This document shows positions 19,936 through 28,586 of a DNA stretch of 64,000 nt, piece after piece. Source of the DNA: Poriferisodalis sp965208895 (GTDB lineage: Bacteria > Actinomycetota > Acidimicrobiia > Acidimicrobiales > Poriferisodalaceae); assembly GCF_965208895.1 (NCBI RefSeq), contig NZ_OZ242363.1, positions 2,790,001 through 2,854,000 of the forward strand. Reading direction: 5' to 3'. Below the pieces are notes generated by a model, which saw only the letters and a program-made list of their open reading frames with translations, was not told the origin of the DNA and made no database searches. The first letter of the stretch is position 1. Every line of letters starts with the position of its first letter. The translations under genes and the position numbers were made by a program.

Positions 19936-20199
19936 ATGGACTCAGTGTTCGCCGAGGTGGTCATCACCAATCCCCATGGCCTTCACGCCCGACCTGCTGC
20001 GGTCATGGTCGAGAGGCTGAAGAGCTTCGATGCGGAAGTCAGAATCGAGGCAGGCCAAAAGACGGCCAGCGCCGCGAGCATCATGAGCGTGCTCGCGCTC
20101 GGAGCGGGAACCGGTGACACTGCACGTGTTCACTCCCAGGGAGCGCAGGCGCAAGCCGCACTTGAGACTGTCGTGGCCATTCTCACCGAGGAGGAGTGA
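19936..20199 (+). CDS. ptsH: Phosphocarrier protein HPr
   Basis: Product of 87 aa. The enzyme I phosphorylation site is His17 in NPHGLHARPAA. The regulatory Ser position is kept as Ser48 in SAASIMSV, so control by an HPr kinase is possible if one exists elsewhere. GGAACTGGAG lies upstream of the ATG. Placement at the end of the polyol locus with enzyme I upstream gives this locus a full phosphorelay. Confidence 0.94.
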   Translation: MDSVFAEVVITNPHGLHARPAAVMVERLKSFDAEVRIEAGQKTASAASIMSVLALGAGTGDTARVHSQGAQAQAALETVVAILTEEE

Positions 20200-20200
20200 C

Positions 20201-20503
20201 ATGAGCCGACTCGACCACGAGGCACTCGTTGCATCTGTGGCGGAAGCGGTCGGGGCGTCAGCCGATGCCTCGGGTGCGGCCGATCTCGTCTTCGACAAAG
20301 GCTCCATCGTTGTCGCGGCGAGCGCCGACGACTTGAAGGGCGCCTTCAAGCGTGTGAAGAAGATCGACGGCTACCGGTGGGTGGCCATCAACCGTGCCGA
20401 CCTGTTCGGCGCGAACCCGCTTTCGCTCGGTTCCAAGGCCGGAATCATCGACGCCCACGGCGAGATTCTCAAGAACGCAGACATACCCCGCCGGAAGGTC
20501 TGA
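20201..20503 (+). CDS. Small unknown protein ending the PTS operon
   Basis: A 100-aa protein that begins one base after the HPr stop, with GAGGAG as ribosome site, so it is clearly part of the operon. It is soluble, Ala- and Lys-rich, with an alternating helix/strand pattern: an N-terminal helix (DHEALVASVAEAVG), then DLVFDKGSIVVAASADDLKG and YRWVAINRADLFG. I recognise no family and no PTS phosphorylation motif. A starting point further upstream (20114) would overlap HPr and is not needed. After it a weak 6-bp hairpin (20517-20538) may end the operon. Confidence 0.65.
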   Translation: MSRLDHEALVASVAEAVGASADASGAADLVFDKGSIVVAASADDLKGAFKRVKKIDGYRWVAINRADLFGANPLSLGSKAGIIDAHGEILKNADIPRRKV

Positions 20504-20650
20504 CCGCGCCGGGCGGCACTGCGACTGACGAGGCAGTGAACTCGCGCGATGCGCAGTGCACATGGCGACGCTCCATAGAGTGGACGGCTCAGACGCAGAA
20601 GCAACCAAGACCAGTGTTCGCAGGCCGTCCTGAACGAGCGGAACGCTTCG

Positions 20651-23600
20651 ATGCCCGAAGGCAAGCTCCACGAGCACGACTTCAATGCCGCACTCGCGGA
20701 AGCGATGAAGCGGATGCACGCCGACAACCGCATCAGTTTCCGCCACGAGCGCGTCGGCGTGCTGAAGCCAGTCTCTGGGGGCAGCTCGCGCCGCGTGGAC
20801 GTCCTGGTACGGGCCGAGAGCCTTCTGCCAGTTGCCGTCGAGGTGGAATACAACCGGTCCGGCAGTTCGCCTGACCGCGACGCCGCGGCGCGGCTCGGTC
20901 TCGAGCTGGCCTCCGACGGCCGTGTCATCTCCTCGGCGATCTCGGTGCTGGCGCCCCCGCTCGCCGAGCAGTGGAAGGACCACGAAGACGCCGTGAGCCG
21001 CCTCGTGGGCGGGGCGCAATTGCAGTACGCCGTCCTCTCGCGGCTCGACGGTACGGCCGAACCCGACCGCTGGCCGCGGACAGGCTGGCTCACCGGCACG
21101 GCCCAGTCGTTGGCCGAACTCGCCGTCATGGTTTCCGTTCCGCCGGGACAGCTGGAAGTGGTCGCATCCGACGCTGCCGACAAGATGCGCGGTATTGCAG
21201 AAGACCTCGACGCAAACCTCAGCGACGACGCCAAGCTCCGACTCGCAGTCGCCATGGGACGGCCGTCAGGCTCGGACAGCCTCAACGTGGTCGGCGTGGT
21301 GTGGCTGAACGCATTTTTGTTCCAGGACCGGATCGCGCGGTCGCACGACGATGTGCCGAAGCGCTCCGAGGCAGCGCCCGACCTCAATCCGATCCCCCAC
21401 TTGGTCGCGCAGGCTTGGGAAGCGATCCGTGCCATCGATTACCGATCAGTGTTTGACCCTGCGGCCGATGCCTTGCGCATCGTCGAACGAGATGTCGGGA
21501 CCGCGCTCACTGCTGCGTTGCTCGGGCGAGCGGTGCTCATTGCAGGTCGTGTCGAGTCGGGTGTGCTCGGTCTGTTCGACATCGGCGGCGAGTTGTTCCA
21601 GCGTCTCATCTCGGACAGGTCCGAGGCGGCGAGCTATTACACACGCCCCGAGGTCGCAGAGTTCCTCGCCCACATCACGGTCAATGACAGCGTGCGGCTT
21701 CCGCAGTCGGCCCGCTCGCTGGCACTCGGCGAGTCAGACCGGCTGGGCGAGGTATTCCGCATCGCCGACTTTGCCTGCGGCACAGGGACGCTGCTTCGTG
21801 CGGCGTACCGGAGGGTTCGTGCGCTCGCACGCGTCGCGGGAGCGCAGCCTGAGGGCTTGGCCGCGTTGCACACGCATCTGATGGAGCACGGCTTCTGTGG
21901 CGTCGACATTTCCCCGATCGCGGCCCATCTGACTGCATCGGGTCTCTCGAACATCGAGCCGGGTGCCGACTACCGTCACACCAATATCGGTGTCGCGCCT
22001 GTCTGCGGGCCGAAAGGAGCGACCGGCTCGGTCGAGTACCTGGCCACTGAAGAACTTGCAGACCTGTTCGGCTGGGACGCGTCGGCGGCCGGCACCGCGC
22101 CGCGTGATGGCGCCGAAGCGGATGCACAAGGTCTGTATGCCCCCAACGAGCGTTTCGACATTGTGATGATGAACCCGCCCTACTCGCGCACACGGGGTGG
22201 TCAAGCGCTGTTTGACATCGCCGGCGCGACCGACGCCGAGCGCACGAAGGCCCAGAAGCGGGCCGCGAAACTGGTGCGCGACACGCCCGCCAATCTCAAG
22301 GCGGGCCTTGCTTCGGTGTTCTGCGAACTGGTGCGCCAGAAGCTCAGCCCTGGAGGACGGGTTGGCATTGTGCTGCCGATCACAGCCGCGGCGTCACCGA
22401 CGTGGGCGGCAACGCGGGCCATGTTCGAGACCCACTTCGATGACCTGTTGCTGGTGGCATTTCCGGGTGCCACCCGAGGCGGCGACAAGACCCTCTCCGC
22501 TGACACCGCCATGGGCGAGATGATCATTGCAGCCACCAAGCGCTCTGAGCCCCGCGCTGATCTGGCCGCGGCCGACATCATGACGGTGGCGCTTGATGAG
22601 CCGTTCGCCAGCATCGCCGTGGCAGCCGAGACCGGCCGATCTGTCGATGCCGCGATTCGCGGCCGCGAGGAGCAGCGGGACGGCAACGTCACCGTGGGAA
22701 CTGCGGTGGTAGGCCGCTGGACGGTGCTCCCGGCTGCCGAGGGCGGCCCGTGGGCCGCAGTCGGGGCGGAGAGCTTCGGTGCTGTGGCTGTCGCGGAGCG
22801 GCTGACCCGGCGAGGCGAGTTTGTGCCGCTCGATGCGCACGAGCCCGTCTGCGAGATCGCCATGACGACCATCGGCGAGTTGTTCGAGCTGGGTCCGACG
22901 CACCATCGCATTGGCCATGTGGCGGGCAACGAACCGATCGGCGAGTTCGAGCTGTGGCCGATCACCGACGATCACGTGCGAGCCGACGTGTCGCTGTGGG
23001 CATCCGACGCGGACGCGCAGACCAAGCTGACGGTCGATCCGACCCACTACGGCCTCGCCGTAGGCCCGAGACTCGCAGCGGCACGCGAGCGCGCCATCGA
23101 GCAGCTGCGGCGCAGGCTGTCTCGAACCAACGGCGGCGTTCCGGGCGAGCTCGCAATCGCCGCGGCTGTGGCGCAAGCCGAAGCCGCCGAGCGAGCCCGC
23201 GCTCAAGCTGTGCTTGGGGAGATGCGGCGCTGCCGGTCGACGCTCTTCTACCAGCGAGGCATCTTCTGGCCGTCGCAGGTCGCGCTTGCCGCGGTCACCG
23301 ACATGCCCGTCATGGGCGGGCGCGCGTGGTGCGCGCTCTTGCACGACGACCCTGCCGTGCGCTTCGGGTTCGCCGTCTGGGCGAACTCGACCCTCGGGAT
23401 GGTCGTCCACTGGTCGCGAGCGCAGCGCCAGCAGCACGGGCGCAGCAGCGCACAACTAGAAGGCATCCGTCTGATGCCGAGCCCGGACTTCAGGGACACC
23501 TCGATCTCTGCCGCAGCCCGTGAATTGCTGGAAGACAAGCCGGAGCTCCTGCGCACGACACTCATGCCCGCTCGTGACGTGTACCGCGACCCTGCCCGTG

Positions 23601-23725
23601 CGGCACTCGATGAAGCGGCAGCTCGCTTGCTGGGAATCCCCGATGCAGAGTCGCTGCGCGACCTCGCCCGTGACTGGTGCCGCGAACCGTCCGTCCACGA
23701 CGGAACACCGCCCGTCCTCGAGTAG
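20651..23725 (+). CDS. Stand-alone N6-adenine DNA methylase, possible nuclease fusion
   Basis: Product of 1024 aa. The methylase core shows the AdoMet site FACGTG (residues 374-379) and the catalytic NPPY (508-511), with an N-terminal helical part (YYTRPEVAEFLAHI) as in type I/IIG and BREX-like methylases, then a long C-terminal target-recognition-like region. The first 70 residues contain RRVDVLV...VAVEVEYN: Asp50, Glu64 and Glu66 fit a D-(x)n-E-x-E nuclease-like pattern (PD-(D/E)XK variant), so it may both cut and modify DNA. No partner specificity or restriction gene is adjacent. Possible defence gene; the single-chain type IIG idea is inference. Confidence 0.75.
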   Translation: MPEGKLHEHDFNAALAEAMKRMHADNRISFRHERVGVLKPVSGGSSRRVDVLVRAESLLPVAVEVEYNRSGSSPDRDAAARLGLELASDGRVISSAISVLAPPLAEQWKDHEDAVSRLVGGAQLQYAVLSRLDGTAEPDRWPRTGWLTGTAQSLAELAVMVSVPPGQLEVVASDAADKMRGIAEDLDANLSDDAKLRLAVAMGRPSGSDSLNVVGVVWLNAFLFQDRIARSHDDVPKRSEAAPDLNPIPHLVAQAWEAIRAIDYRSVFDPAADALRIVERDVGTALTAALLGRAVLIAGRVESGVLGLFDIGGELFQRLISDRSEAASYYTRPEVAEFLAHITVNDSVRLPQSARSLALGESDRLGEVFRIADFACGTGTLLRAAYRRVRALARVAGAQPEGLAALHTHLMEHGFCGVDISPIAAHLTASGLSNIEPGADYRHTNIGVAPVCGPKGATGSVEYLATEELADLFGWDASAAGTAPRDGAEADAQGLYAPNERFDIVMMNPPYSRTRGGQALFDIAGATDAERTKAQKRAAKLVRDTPANLKAGLASVFCELVRQKLSPGGRVGIVLPITAAASPTWAATRAMFETHFDDLLLVAFPGATRGGDKTLSADTAMGEMIIAATKRSEPRADLAAADIMTVALDEPFASIAVAAETGRSVDAAIRGREEQRDGNVTVGTAVVGRWTVLPAAEGGPWAAVGAESFGAVAVAERLTRRGEFVPLDAHEPVCEIAMTTIGELFELGPTHHRIGHVAGNEPIGEFELWPITDDHVRADVSLWASDADAQTKLTVDPTHYGLAVGPRLAAARERAIEQLRRRLSRTNGGVPGELAIAAAVAQAEAAERARAQAVLGEMRRCRSTLFYQRGIFWPSQVALAAVTDMPVMGGRAWCALLHDDPAVRFGFAVWANSTLGMVVHWSRAQRQQHGRSSAQLEGIRLMPSPDFRDTSISAAARELLEDKPELLRTTLMPARDVYRDPARAALDEAAARLLGIPDAESLRDLARDWCREPSVHDGTPPVLE

Positions 23726-23830
23726 CTGCCGCAAGCGACGCCTATCGGTGCGCATGGGGTGCCGCCGGGCGAGTCTCGCCGCTGGATTCCGTGGCCGTGA
23801 AACGATGACAGCGAATCGGCGCAGGGTGGC

Positions 23831-24220
23831 GTGAAGTCGCTAGCGTTGCGGTCCGTGTCCGACCTCTTGCGGAGCTATCTGACTGTCGCGATCTTCGGCA
23901 CAGCGGCAGTCCTGATGGCCTTCACGATGTTCGGCGTCGCACGGATCCTGCGGCCGCAGCGACCGACGCCCCAAAAGCTCATCGCGTATGAGAGCGGCGT
24001 CGATCCAGTCGGCAGCGACTGGACTCAGAGCCAGATCCGCTACTACGTCTTCGCGGTGCTCTTCGTCCTGTTCGACGTAGAGGCTGTGTTCATCTTCCCT
24101 TGGGCGACTCGGCTCGAGGTGTATGCCCTGTTCGGCCTGGTCGAGATGGCGATCTTCATCTTCATCTTGGTGCTGGGCCTGTTCTACGCATGGCGCAAGG
24201 GCGTCCTGCGCTGGGTGTGA
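23831..24220 (+). CDS. nuoA: NADH-quinone oxidoreductase subunit A (cluster 2)
   Basis: First gene of the second complex I operon, 129 aa with three membrane helices. The NuoA signature is visible: KLIAYESGVDPVGSDW and the helix FAVLFVLFDVEAVFIFPWA with its two acidic residues. It closes the membrane end of the quinone channel with NuoH, J and K. GTG 23831 is taken as the start; a GTG at 23852 is an alternative. It begins 105 bases after the DNA methylase. Confidence 0.95.
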   Translation: MKSLALRSVSDLLRSYLTVAIFGTAAVLMAFTMFGVARILRPQRPTPQKLIAYESGVDPVGSDWTQSQIRYYVFAVLFVLFDVEAVFIFPWATRLEVYALFGLVEMAIFIFILVLGLFYAWRKGVLRWV

Positions 24221-24241
24221 GGGGCTGAAGGAAACCGCACG

Positions 24242-24865
24242 ATGGCACTGGTCGACAAGGTCAAACTGCCCAAGCCGCTCACCTGGCTGCTGAACTTCGG
24301 CCGGGCACGCTCGCTGTGGGTGTACCAGTGGGGTCTGGCGTGCTGCGCCATCGAGATGGGCGCCGCATTCGGCTCGCCCCGATACGACGTCATGCGCCTG
24401 GGCGTCATCCCGTTCCCGGCCAGTCCGCGCCAGGCCGACCTGGTGGTGATCTCGGGCACCGTCACCGACAAGATGGCCCCGGTCATCCGGCGCCTGTACG
24501 AGCAGATGCCCGAGCCCAAGTACGTCATCTCGATGGGTTCATGCGCCAACTGCGGCGGCCCGTACTGGGACAGCTATTCGGTCACCAAGGGCGTCGATCA
24601 GATCATCCCGGTCGACGTGTACGTGCCCGGCTGTCCGCCACGGCCCGAAGCGCTGCTCGAAGGCATCGTGCTGTTGCAGGAGCGCATCCAGCGCGAAGAC
24701 ATCCAGGAACGCTGGCGAGGCGAGCCGATCGTCGTCCCGGCCTCGCCGGGAGCATCAGGTGCAGCGCCGCCCTCGGCACCAGCATCGACACGTGTGCCGC
24801 CGACGGCGGGAGCATCGGGCACAGCGCCGACCTCGGCAACCGCCCCAGCGCAGGTGCAGGCGTAG
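24242..24865 (+). CDS. nuoB: NADH-quinone oxidoreductase subunit B (cluster 2)
   Basis: Carries the terminal N2 [4Fe-4S] cluster next to the quinone site. Cys ligands are visible in WGLACCAIEMGA, SMGSCANCGGPY and VPGCPPRPEA. 207 aa: the core ends near residue 160 and is followed by an Ala/Pro/Ser/Thr-rich tail made from two imperfect 20-residue units (60-bp period; units begin near 24748 and 24808). Such a tail is unusual for NuoB. The gene is followed after two bases by nuoC. Confidence 0.96.
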   Translation: MALVDKVKLPKPLTWLLNFGRARSLWVYQWGLACCAIEMGAAFGSPRYDVMRLGVIPFPASPRQADLVVISGTVTDKMAPVIRRLYEQMPEPKYVISMGSCANCGGPYWDSYSVTKGVDQIIPVDVYVPGCPPRPEALLEGIVLLQERIQREDIQERWRGEPIVVPASPGASGAAPPSAPASTRVPPTAGASGTAPTSATAPAQVQA

Positions 24866-24867
24866 CG

Positions 24868-25587
24868 ATGACGGACACGACCGACGACGCAGCAGCGCCC
24901 GGCGACGAGGCCCGCGAAGCACTCGCCGCCGAACTGTCTGGGTTGCTCGGCGATGCGTTGGTCGAATCCCACATCGAAGCAGGCGAGAACCTCTGGCTTC
25001 GCGTCGAAGTCGAGCACTGGCAGGCCGTGATGGCTGCGTTGCGCGACGCTGGGTTTGCCTACTTCGGGTTCCTGTCGGCCATCGACTGGACCGATGCCCC
25101 CGAAGGCCGCTACGAGGACACCGAATTCGATGCCGCAGGCGTCGGGACCGACGACGACGAATCTGCCAGCGCCACTGCCGCCGAGACTGTGCGGCGGGGA
25201 GGCGGCGAGACACGCTTCCAGTTGCTGGCGCAGCTGCACTCGCCGGCCCGTCACGCCGCCGTTCTCATCAAGGCCGACTTGTCCGACGTCGACGGTGTTC
25301 CCGCGTCGGTTCCGTCGATCATCGACATCTTCGCCGGCGCCGACTGGCACGAGCGAGAAGCGCACGAGATGTTCGGCATCGTCTTCGACGGTCACCCGAA
25401 CCTGGAGCACATCTACCTGCCCACCGAGTTCGAGGGCCACCCGTTGCGCAAGGATTTCCCGCTGCTGGCCCGATCGGTCAAGCCGTGGCCCGGCGTGGTC
25501 GACATCGAAGAGATCCCGCCCGAGCTCGAAGCCCAACTCGAAGCCGAAGTGATGGCCGAGTTCGAGGCGTCAGGAGCGGGCGCATGA
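24868..25587 (+). CDS. nuoC: NADH-quinone oxidoreductase subunit C (cluster 2)
   Basis: Peripheral-arm subunit of about 239 aa (30-kDa subunit family), recognised by DWHEREAHEMFGIVFDGHPN and LEHIYLPTEFEGHPLRKDFPL. An acidic, low-complexity insert (roughly residues 85-115, with VGTDDDESASATAAE) interrupts the domain. ATG 24868 follows nuoB closely. The last codons lie in a 21-bp sequence that is repeated 68 bp further on, at the start of nuoD. It contacts NuoD, its usual operon partner. Confidence 0.94.
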   Translation: MTDTTDDAAAPGDEAREALAAELSGLLGDALVESHIEAGENLWLRVEVEHWQAVMAALRDAGFAYFGFLSAIDWTDAPEGRYEDTEFDAAGVGTDDDESASATAAETVRRGGGETRFQLLAQLHSPARHAAVLIKADLSDVDGVPASVPSIIDIFAGADWHEREAHEMFGIVFDGHPNLEHIYLPTEFEGHPLRKDFPLLARSVKPWPGVVDIEEIPPELEAQLEAEVMAEFEASGAGA

Positions 25588-25661
25588 GTCCCGATTCCGT
25601 GGCACCGGCGTTTTTTGATGGTGCTCGCAGGCTCGCATCTGGAGCGGGCGCATGAGTCCCG
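25573..25661 (+). repeat. 21-bp direct repeats at the nuoC/nuoD junction with a 23-codon mini-ORF
   Basis: The sequence from GGAGCGGGCG to ATGAGTCCCG is present twice without mismatch: 25573-25593 (end of nuoC) and 25641-25661 (start of nuoD), 68 bp apart, with 47 unrelated bases between. Each copy contains the ATGA stop/start overlap. The first ATG (25584) opens a mini-ORF of 23 codons that ends at 25655 in the second overlap, so nuoC, mini-ORF and nuoD are chained by translational coupling. Not known to encode a functional peptide. Confidence 0.85.
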
Positions 25662-26836
25662 CCGCCGGGTCGACGGCGCTGCGCGAGCAGCAGGCATACG
25701 TGGCGGCTCAGGCCGCCGATGCCCGTGTCAACGTCGAGCTCGACACCGGCGACATGACGCTGAACATCGGCCCGCAGCACCCCGCCACCCACGGCACGCT
25801 GCGCATCGCCTGCCGGCTCGACGGCGAGCAGGTCATCTCAGCCGAACCGCTGATGGGCTACATGCACCGCGGCTACGAGAAGCTCTGCGAGGTCCGCACG
25901 TACCCCCAGTGCACCACGCTGATCAACCGCATCGACTGGCTGGGCAGCTTCGCCAACGAAGTGCCGTTCATCTTGGCGGCCGAGCAGCTGATGGGTGTCG
26001 AGGCCCCGCCCCGTGCCCAGTGGATCCGCACCATCTTGTTCGAGCTCAGCCGCATCGCGAACCTGTCGCTGTTCCTGGGCGACATGGGCGTGCAGGTCGG
26101 TGCGCTGACGCCGGTGTTCTTCGCCTTCCGTGACCGTGAGCGGGTGCTCAACCAGATCGAAGAGGTCACCGGCGGCCGTTTCCACCCCAACTTCGATCGC
26201 ATCGGCGGCCTGAAGGACGACATCCCCCGCGGCTGGATCGCCGAAACACACGCCGTCATGGCCAAGATGCGCGGCTTCTGCGACGAGATGGAAGACCTGC
26301 TGATGGGCAACGAGATCTTCCAGACTCGCTGCCGCAGCGTCGGCGTGATCCCGCGCGACGTGGCGCTGAGCTACGGCCTGTCGGGCGCCAACCTGCGAGC
26401 TAGCGGGGTCGACTGGGACCTGCGCCGCGACGCCAACCCGGGCCTCGCCTGGGACCAGGTCGACTGGCGCGTCTGGACACACCCCGACGGCGACTCATTC
26501 GCCCGCTACTGGGTGCGCCTGCAAGAGACCCGAGAGGCCACCAAGATCGTCGACCAGCTGCTCGACGCCATCCCCTCGGGCCCGATCATGGCCAAGGTGC
26601 CGCGCATCATCAAGGTGCCCGCCGGCGAGGCCTACGTCTCCACCGAGAACCCGCTGGGCGAGATGGGCTACTACGTCGTGTCCAAGGGCGGCCTCGAACC
26701 GTTCCGGGTGAAGATCCGCACGCCCAGCTTCAGCAACATCTCGATCGTGCCGTGGGTGATGCGCGGCACCTACGTGCCCGACATCATCACCATTCTGGGT
26801 TCGCTGTACTTCATCCTCGGGGACATCGACCGATGA
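25652..26836 (+). CDS. nuoD: NADH-quinone oxidoreductase subunit D (cluster 2)
   Basis: Quinone-site subunit (49-kDa family), 394 aa. It shows MTLNIGPQHPATHGTLRI, the quinone-binding His loop, then LMGYMHRGYEKLCE, QCTTLINRIDWLG, and the C-terminal DIITILGSLYFILGDIDR with the terminal Arg. Start ATG 25652 lies in the second copy of the 21-bp junction repeat. It is the known type of target for MidA/NDUFAF7 arginine methylation, and a MidA homologue sits at the end of this operon. Confidence 0.97.
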   Translation: MSPAAGSTALREQQAYVAAQAADARVNVELDTGDMTLNIGPQHPATHGTLRIACRLDGEQVISAEPLMGYMHRGYEKLCEVRTYPQCTTLINRIDWLGSFANEVPFILAAEQLMGVEAPPRAQWIRTILFELSRIANLSLFLGDMGVQVGALTPVFFAFRDRERVLNQIEEVTGGRFHPNFDRIGGLKDDIPRGWIAETHAVMAKMRGFCDEMEDLLMGNEIFQTRCRSVGVIPRDVALSYGLSGANLRASGVDWDLRRDANPGLAWDQVDWRVWTHPDGDSFARYWVRLQETREATKIVDQLLDAIPSGPIMAKVPRIIKVPAGEAYVSTENPLGEMGYYVVSKGGLEPFRVKIRTPSFSNISIVPWVMRGTYVPDIITILGSLYFILGDIDR

Positions 26837-26846
26837 GTGGGGACCG

Positions 26847-27890
26847 GTGAGCGAATTGACCCTTTCGGGAGCGCTCGGCCTCGCGTATTGGGCCGAAACC
26901 AGCATCAAGCTGGGCGTCGCGCTCATCGTCATCCCGACGGCTGCGCTGATGTTGGGCTACCTGTTCCTGCTCAAGATGATGGCGTTCATGCAGAGCCGGC
27001 TGGGCCCCACCGACGTAGGCCCTCACGGCTCGCTGCAGCTCATTGCCGACGCAGTGAAGTTCCTCCAGAAGGAAGACATCCACCCCGCCGCTGCCGACCG
27101 GCGGGTGTTCCGGGCGGCCCCGGTAGTAGTGCTCGCCTCGTCGTTCCTGCTCTTCGTAGTGCTGCCCACCGGCCCCGATGCCGTCGTGGAGAACCTCGAC
27201 ACGGGGATCTTCTACGCGATGGCGGTCTCGTCGCTGTCAGTGCTGGGTGTGCTGATGGCGGGCTGGGCCTCGGCCAACAAGTACGCGCTGTTGGGCGGCC
27301 TGCGGGCGGCCGGCCAGCTCATCGCGTACGAGCTGCCGCTGATCCTCGCCGTCATGGGCGTGGTCATCCAGGCCGACTCGTTGAACCTGCAGACGATCGT
27401 CGAGGCACAGGCAACCGGCGAGATCTTCGGCTTCGGCCTCATCGGCAACCCCTTCATCCTCACCCAGTTCGTCGGCTTCTTGATCTTCATGATCGCTGCC
27501 CAGGCCGAGCTGACACAGACGCCGTTCGACATGCCCGTAGCCGAGACCGAGCTCGTCGGTGGTTTCCACGTGGAATACACCGGCTTCCGCTTCCTGCTGT
27601 TCTTCATGGCCGAAGTCGCCACGGCGTTCGCGTTCTCGGCGCTGGCCACCGTGATGTTCCTGGGCGGCTGGTGGATTCCCGGGTTCGACATCGACGCCCC
27701 GATACTCAACGTGCTCGGACCGGTGGTGATGCTCGTCAAGATCCTGCTGGTGGCCTTCGTCATCTTCTGGATCCGCTTCACCTACCCACGCCTGCGCGAA
27801 GACCAGCTTCAGAAGTTCGCCTGGAAAGTCCTCATCCCGCTGTCGCTCGCGAACATCGTCGTGACCGGCATTTTCAAGGTGGTGCTCTAG
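26847..27890 (+). CDS. nuoH: NADH-quinone oxidoreductase subunit H (cluster 2)
   Basis: Membrane subunit linking the peripheral and membrane arms and forming the quinone chamber, 347 aa. Motifs: FMQSRLGPTDVGPHGSLQLI, ADAVKFLQKEDI and ELTQTPFDMPVAETELVGGF, all classical NuoH loops. GTG 26847 gives the start; spacing to nuoD is 10 bases. It follows nuoD directly because nuoE, nuoF and nuoG, usually between D and H, are missing here. Confidence 0.97.
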   Translation: MSELTLSGALGLAYWAETSIKLGVALIVIPTAALMLGYLFLLKMMAFMQSRLGPTDVGPHGSLQLIADAVKFLQKEDIHPAAADRRVFRAAPVVVLASSFLLFVVLPTGPDAVVENLDTGIFYAMAVSSLSVLGVLMAGWASANKYALLGGLRAAGQLIAYELPLILAVMGVVIQADSLNLQTIVEAQATGEIFGFGLIGNPFILTQFVGFLIFMIAAQAELTQTPFDMPVAETELVGGFHVEYTGFRFLLFFMAEVATAFAFSALATVMFLGGWWIPGFDIDAPILNVLGPVVMLVKILLVAFVIFWIRFTYPRLREDQLQKFAWKVLIPLSLANIVVTGIFKVVL

Positions 27891-28577
27891 ATGCCACAGC
27901 TCCCCGGACTGCTCAAGGGCCTCGGCGTGACTGCTCGCACCGCGGCGCGCACGCTGTTCCCCAAGCGGGGCATACGCACGCTCATCCCTGCCCCCCAGCA
28001 GGGGTCGGTCACCGTGCAGTACCCGCATGAGAAGGAAGCCCCGCCCGACCGCGCCCGGGGCGTGATCGCGCTGCACGAGGAGAACTGCACCGCGTGCATG
28101 CTGTGCTCGCGCTCGTGCCCTGATTGGTGCATCTACATCGAGGGCCACAAGGTGAAAGCACCGCCCCGGCGTGCCGGCGGTGCGGTCCGTTCGGTCAACG
28201 TGGTCGACCGGTTCGACATCGACTACGCGCTGTGCATGTACTGCGGCATCTGCGTGGAGGTGTGCCCGTTCGACGCGCTGTTCTGGACACCCGAGTACGA
28301 GTACTCCGAGCCGCACATCGCCGATCTGCTGCATGACCGGATCCGGCTCAGCGAGTGGATGGAGACCGTGCCCGAGTTCCAGGCTTACGAGCCCGGCTCC
28401 GAGCAAAAGGTGCGCGTGGTGCCCGACTTCGGAATCGACGATTTCGCTCCCGCGCGCAAGCTCGGGGCAGACGACGCAGTTCCCGGACGCGAGCTTGGCG
28501 CAGAGACGACCGGGCCAACATCAGGACGCGGGCTCGAAGCTCAGGCAGCCACCGGGTCCGGCGGCTCGGCGGGCTAG
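27891..28577 (+). CDS. nuoI: NADH-quinone oxidoreductase subunit I (cluster 2)
   Basis: Carries clusters N6a and N6b: two ferredoxin-like motifs, CTACMLCSRSCP and CMYCGICVEVCP. Product of 228 aa, with the conserved core up to about residue 170. The remaining tail is a low-complexity Gly/Ala/Glu-rich stretch with loosely repeated KLGADDAVPGRELGAE units. It begins directly after the nuoH stop. The tail parallels that left of nuoI at the window start. Confidence 0.96.
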   Translation: MPQLPGLLKGLGVTARTAARTLFPKRGIRTLIPAPQQGSVTVQYPHEKEAPPDRARGVIALHEENCTACMLCSRSCPDWCIYIEGHKVKAPPRRAGGAVRSVNVVDRFDIDYALCMYCGICVEVCPFDALFWTPEYEYSEPHIADLLHDRIRLSEWMETVPEFQAYEPGSEQKVRVVPDFGIDDFAPARKLGADDAVPGRELGAETTGPTSGRGLEAQAATGSGGSAG

Positions 28578-28586
28578 GCGATCGAG

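Noticed and set aside
20114..20200. Longer start for the small protein after HPr
   Set aside because: It would overlap most of the end of the HPr gene, and ATG 20201 has a clear GAGGAG site.
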